A stretch of DNA of 8,444 bases, from the NCBI GenBank assembly GCA_947174725.1, contig CAMWKA010000058.1:1-8444 (forward strand), read 5' to 3'. Position numbers and translations under genes: made by a program. Shown piece by piece: positions 6,572-8,444 of this stretch. A model generated the notes under the pieces. That model was not told the origin of the DNA and made no database searches. It saw nothing but the letters and a program-made list of their open reading frames with translations. Source of the DNA: an uncultured Lachnospiraceae bacterium (GTDB lineage: Bacteria; Bacillota; Clostridia; Lachnospirales; Lachnospiraceae). Numbering within the stretch: position 1 is the stretch's first letter; each line of letters opens with the position of its first letter.

Positions 6572-7189
6572 TTAACCTTTCATCTTTGCCTCTGCATATG
6601 TCAGCGCCAGCGCACCTCCATAAACCTCCCTGTCTGTTACAGTAAAACCGTTAGCCTTTAAAAAATTCAAATATTCCTGTGGTTTCCATTTATGAAATAC
6701 CTGAAATCCCGAAAGCTCCATCATCCGTATCTTCAAACGCCCAAATATGCTTCCTGCCGCCGTAAATGTCGGCGCGATCAAGATCCCATCCGGTTTTAAC
6801 ACGCGCCTGATTTCTGCCAGCGCCTTTTCCGGAGCCGGCATAATATGCAGGGCATTTGAAATGATTACTGCGTCGAATGTTTCGGGCGCATAAGGAAGCG
6901 CTGTTGCATCCTGCACGGAAAAATGCAGTCTGGAAGAATGTGTCCTTTGCTTTGCCTGTTCTATCATCTTTTCTGAAAAGTCCGTTGCTTCCAGCATTTT
7001 TACATTCCCTGCAAGCTGTACGGACAAAACTCCTGTGCCGCAGGCAAGCTCCAATACATACATTTCTTTGTCCAGTTTCTTTTTCATACGGCGCAAAATC
7101 TGTGTATAAGTATTCTTTTCTATCGATATTGTCCTGTCATAACGTTTTGCCCACTTGTCCCAGAAGCCTTTATTGTCGTTTCTATTCAT
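6572..7189 (-). CDS. class I SAM-dependent methyltransferase (Methyltransf_11/UbiE-like)
   Basis: This is a soluble methyltransferase of 205 aa with a Rossmann-like fold. Motif I is VLELACGTG (residues 45-53), the acidic residue that holds the SAM ribose is Asp70 in EATDFSEKM, motif II/III is VQDATALPYAPETFDAVIISNALH (about 92-115, with Asp94), followed by the EIRRVLKPDGILI signature (126-138). The N-terminal FWDKWAKRYD is typical of this group. GAGGAGG ends 5 nt before the ATG at 7189. The acceptor is not predictable: members methylate small molecules, quinone precursors, lipids or metalloids; no Cys cluster typical of arsenite methylation is present. It is the third gene in its operon and its stop codon runs straight into the ribosome binding site of the hydrolase remnant. 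It is a clear relative of the upstream methyltransferase in fold but too different to be a recent duplicate. Confidence 0.93.
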   Translation of the reverse strand: MNRNDNKGFWDKWAKRYDRTISIEKNTYTQILRRMKKKLDKEMYVLELACGTGVLSVQLAGNVKMLEATDFSEKMIEQAKQRTHSSRLHFSVQDATALPYAPETFDAVIISNALHIMPAPEKALAEIRRVLKPDGILIAPTFTAAGSIFGRLKIRMMELSGFQVFHKWKPQEYLNFLKANGFTVTDREVYGGALALTYAEAKMKG

Positions 7190-7237
7190 AATTCCTCCTC
7201 AAAATAATGTACATATCCATGCAGCAAATAGCTTTAT

Positions 7238-7345
7238 TTAAATTGTTCTCTGTTTCTTTTTGTATCCACAGTCACAGTACGGTCCGCCAATCTTCCTGCC
7301 GATCTCTGCAATTTTCTCTTTGGATCTATTTTCAACCTTCAGCAT
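7238..7345 (-). CDS. 35-residue small protein with a CDC motif, overlapping the methyltransferase end
   Basis: An ATG at 7345 lies inside the last codons of the upstream methyltransferase (which ends at 7332), 7 nt behind AGGGG, giving a 14-nt overlap that suggests translational coupling. The protein begins MLKVENRSKEKIAEIG, has a central KIGGPYCDCGYKKK, and ends KQRTI at a TAA at 7238. It is strongly basic and carries one CxC pair, like half of a zinc ribbon, and could be the front of a longer protein that lost its second half. No family is recognised. The ribosome binding site, the overlap and the sensible composition favour a real gene or gene remnant over chance. About 50 nt separate it from the next methyltransferase. 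Confidence 0.5.
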   Translation of the reverse strand: MLKVENRSKEKIAEIGRKIGGPYCDCGYKKKQRTI

Positions 7346-8033
7346 TCTCTTTCCCCTTCCTGCACCGGAAAGCCGCCATGCCCTCCACGGTCTTTACTTC
7401 CGCTTTCCGATACATGGCGTTCAACCGTTCTCTCAGGCTTCCCGCCGTTTCATAGGGCGGCGTAAAGTACCCCTTTGGTGTGTAAATTTTATCAACCAGA
7501 ACATCTGTCCGTTTATTTTCACCTTTTACATAAAAACAGCCGCAGAATATCCCGCCCGATTTCAGGACACGGAAAATCTCACTGTATGCCGCATCCTTGT
7601 CAGGGAAAGCATGGAAACCATTCAGTGACAGTACCAGATCAAAACTCTCGTCTTCAAAGGGCAGCTTTCCCACGTCCCCCTGCATAAAGCGGACATTCCT
7701 AAGACCACGTTTCTCTGCCTGCCGTTTTGCCCGTTCCATCATATTCGGGGAATAGTCAAGGCAGATGATGTCTGCACCCGGCATCGTTTCATACACCGGC
7801 ATGCTAAGTACCCCTGTTCCCACAGGCACTTCCAGCATTTTGCCGCTAAAATCATTTGGGATGCCGGACAATGCCAATTCCAGATAATGATCATTCTTTC
7901 TCTTGTCCATGTTCCACACCAGCTTACACACCGCTTTTCCCAATAAAGTGGAACAGGTAATCATCCCATCATAGAAAGTTGCATCCCCTCCCAGGTTTTT
8001 ATAAGCGTTTTTAATTTCTTCGTGTCTGTTCAT
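7332..8033 (-). CDS. class I SAM-dependent methyltransferase
   Basis: This is a soluble methyltransferase of 233 aa. About 60 N-terminal residues, starting MNRHEEIKNAYKNLGG and probably forming a substrate lid, precede motif I, MLEVPVGTGVLS (66-77). There a Pro-Val replaces the more usual small residues, as in some UbiE-like enzymes that read EVPVGTG. Asp93 in CLDYSPNMM is the SAM ribose ligand, MQGDVGKLPFEDESFDLVLSLNGFHAF (117-143) covers motifs II and III with Asp120, and EIFRVLKSGGIF follows. GAGGAGGAG lies just before the ATG at 8033. It is the first gene of the operon and lies downstream of the two candidate promoters and three GTTAG dyads. The acceptor is unknown. Its pairing with a second methyltransferase and a thioesterase-like hydrolase remnant suggests small-molecule modification, but nothing in the sequence identifies the molecule. 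Confidence 0.93.
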   Translation of the reverse strand: MNRHEEIKNAYKNLGGDATFYDGMITCSTLLGKAVCKLVWNMDKRKNDHYLELALSGIPNDFSGKMLEVPVGTGVLSMPVYETMPGADIICLDYSPNMMERAKRQAEKRGLRNVRFMQGDVGKLPFEDESFDLVLSLNGFHAFPDKDAAYSEIFRVLKSGGIFCGCFYVKGENKRTDVLVDKIYTPKGYFTPPYETAGSLRERLNAMYRKAEVKTVEGMAAFRCRKGKENAEG

Positions 8034-8084
8034 TTTCTCCTCCTCTCATTGTCGATTTTATTTATTTTATACATTCATCTCCTA

Positions 8085-8116
8085 CTTATAGTTAGTAGTA
8101 GCTAACTCTATGTCAT
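8085..8116 (-). promoter_or_regulatory. candidate proximal promoter with a dyad in a long spacer
   Basis: On the minus strand ATGACA (8111-8116) and TATAAG (8085-8090) are 20 nt apart, and the GTTAG dyad at 8091-8106 fills most of the spacer. Transcription would start near 8078, about 45 nt before the ATG. A 19-20 nt spacer containing a dyad is typical of MerR-activated promoters, but both hexamers are imperfect, so this is tentative. Confidence 0.35.
8091..8106. promoter_or_regulatory. GTTAG-N6-CTAAC dyad, proximal copy
   Basis: The 16-mer is GTTAGTAGTAGCTAAC with perfect 5-bp arms, extended by one base pair to AGTTAG/CTAACT. It ends next to the candidate -10 box at 8085-8090. It has the same arms and spacing as the copy at 8317-8332, with a different centre, as expected for a dimeric regulator's binding site and not a simple duplicated segment. 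Confidence 0.6.
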
Positions 8117-8269
8117 ACTCATGATTTTTATGTGTTATTTATGTGTTTTATCCGACCTGCGGGATATACACCATTATAGCTTTATAAATCTCCCATTTTC
8201 CCCATATATTCTTTGGTTTTGTTATTCCTTTTCACATTAATCATCCATGGATCCTGATCTTTTAAAAAG

Positions 8270-8285
8270 GTTAGGAATGACTAAT
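8270..8285. promoter_or_regulatory. GTTAG-N6-CTAAT dyad, degenerate middle copy
   Basis: GTTAG-GAATGA-CTAAT matches the other two sites in arm position and spacing but has one mismatch in the last base. It lies 47 nt from the distal copy. On its own it would not stand out; the pattern shared with the two perfect copies is the reason to list it. Confidence 0.35.
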
Positions 8286-8302
8286 CAATAATTTTAATTA
8301 AT

Positions 8303-8328
8303 GCGGCTGCTTTTTAGTTAGCAGCCGC
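8303..8328 (-). promoter_or_regulatory. GC-rich hairpin at the start of the leader
   Basis: A perfect 8-bp stem (GCGGCTGC, 8303-8310, with GCAGCCGC, 8321-8328) and a 10-nt A/T-rich loop would form almost at the 5' end of the RNA from the distal promoter. No T-tract follows, so it is not a standard terminator. It may stabilise the transcript, or the symmetry may only reflect the overlapping operator at 8317-8332. Confidence 0.4.
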
Positions 8329-8332
8329 TAAC
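8317..8332. promoter_or_regulatory. GTTAG-N6-CTAAC dyad, distal copy at the predicted start site
   Basis: GTTAGCAGCCGCTAAC has perfect 6-bp arms (GTTAGC/GCTAAC) and begins 9 nt downstream of the -10 box of the distal promoter, covering about +3 to +18. That position would let a bound protein block initiation. GTTAG-containing dyads are known operators of MepR-like MarR regulators; the matching regulator is not in this window. Confidence 0.6.
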
Positions 8333-8341
8333 TTCATTCCA

Positions 8342-8371
8342 AGTATACAACTTCTTTACTGCTCTTGTCAA
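8342..8371 (-). promoter_or_regulatory. strong distal promoter of the methyltransferase operon
   Basis: On the minus strand a consensus TTGACA (8366-8371) and TATACT (8342-8347) are 18 nt apart. Transcription would start near 8335, at the edge of the GTTAG dyad, and run leftward through the long leader to the methyltransferase at 8033. Confidence 0.75.
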
Positions 8372-8383
8372 TAGGTGACGTAA

Positions 8384-8444
8384 TCATTGATCACTGATAG
8401 GATTACCTGCTATTTCAAGCTCAGGTATCCTTAAACCGTCTAAC
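8384..8444 (-). CDS. possible C-terminal end of an upstream gene (cut by the window edge)
   Basis: On the minus strand an open frame runs from the right edge to a TGA at 8384-8386 and reads LDGLRIPELEIAGNPISDQ. It ends 13 nt before the -35 box of the distal promoter, a natural place for a gene to finish. Only about 19 codons are visible and another frame is open for a similar length, so this may be chance. No family is recognised. Confidence 0.22.
   Translation of the reverse strand, partial: LDGLRIPELEIAGNPISDQ

Larger units (their letters stand above)
8034..8341 (-). other. long non-coding leader of the methyltransferase operon
   Basis: About 300 nt separate the distal promoter from the first methyltransferase start. 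The stretch is AT-rich and holds no convincing gene. Between 8117 and 8269 I see no clear regulatory element. One short open stretch on the minus strand (about 8180-8275) reads protein-like (KDQDPWMINVKRN, then TKEYMGKMGDL) but has no early start codon with a ribosome binding site; it may be a gene scar. Confidence 0.4.

Noticed and set aside
7190..7237. 12-codon ORF (MDMYIILRRNYE) just before the methyltransferase at 7189
   Set aside because: It is too short, has no ribosome binding site of its own, and runs through the ribosome binding site of the next gene; most likely chance.
7260..7628. 122-codon plus-strand frame across the methyltransferase end and the small ORF
   Set aside because: It is antisense to a methyltransferase with clear SAM motifs, and its Phe/Pro/Ser/Arg-rich composition is typical of a shadow frame.
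8175..8280. Short protein-like stretch in the methyltransferase leader (DQDPWMINVKRN)
   Set aside because: It is only about 30 codons long, has no early start codon with a ribosome binding site, and matches no family I know. It is kept only as a note in the leader entry.
8303..8328. GC-rich hairpin as a transcription terminator
   Set aside because: Neither strand has a T-tract after the stem, and it lies directly after a strong promoter. It overlaps one of three repeated dyads, so an operator explains it better.

Overview
The window looks like chromosomal DNA from a low-to-moderate GC anaerobic Firmicute, most likely a gut Clostridium or Lachnospiraceae relative. The reasons are strong GGAGG-type ribosome binding sites before most genes, AT-rich intergenic DNA with sigma-A-like promoters, and an aldo/keto reductase fused to a two-cluster ferredoxin domain, a combination common in anaerobes. 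There are no RNA genes, CRISPR arrays, insertion sequences or phage genes that I can support.

Layout. (1) Positions 3-668 (+) hold the 3' part of an alpha/beta hydrolase whose start lies left of the window, closed by a strong intrinsic terminator (673-720). (2) Positions 751-4818 (-) are a tightly packed operon. In transcription order it contains a hexapeptide-repeat O-acetyltransferase, an aldo/keto reductase (AKR), a ferredoxin-fused AKR, a 17-codon mini-ORF, the wreck of a flavodoxin gene, a third AKR of another subfamily, and a frame-disrupted small hydrophobic protein. (3) Positions 4819-5091 are the divergent control region, with a good promoter for the operon (4934-4962) and six GTTAC/GTAAC boxes. 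(4) Positions 5092-5658 (+) encode a TetR/AcrR-type regulator, the obvious candidate to bind those boxes. (5) Positions 5720-8033 (-) form a second operon: two class I SAM methyltransferases, a 35-residue Cys-containing small ORF between them, and a BAAT_C-type acyl-CoA thioesterase/hydrolase broken by an internal deletion. (6) Positions 8034-8444 are a long leader and promoter region with a TTGACA-N18-TATACT promoter and three copies of a GTTAG-N6-CTAAC dyad.

How it works together (inference). The first operon looks like a reductive carbonyl/aldehyde or xenobiotic-processing set: three AKRs of different subfamilies, one with its own electron-transfer domain, formerly with a flavodoxin, divergent from a TetR regulator. 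The second operon has two putative small-molecule methyltransferases under what looks like a separate repressor that recognises GTTAG dyads and is not encoded in the window.

The most striking property is decay. The flavodoxin and the hydrolase each keep both ends but have lost internal segments, and a third gene is frame-disrupted. I do not see a clearly novel defence or mobile system here. The most useful second-look items are the deletion remnants, the two operator families, and the short ORF between the methyltransferases.
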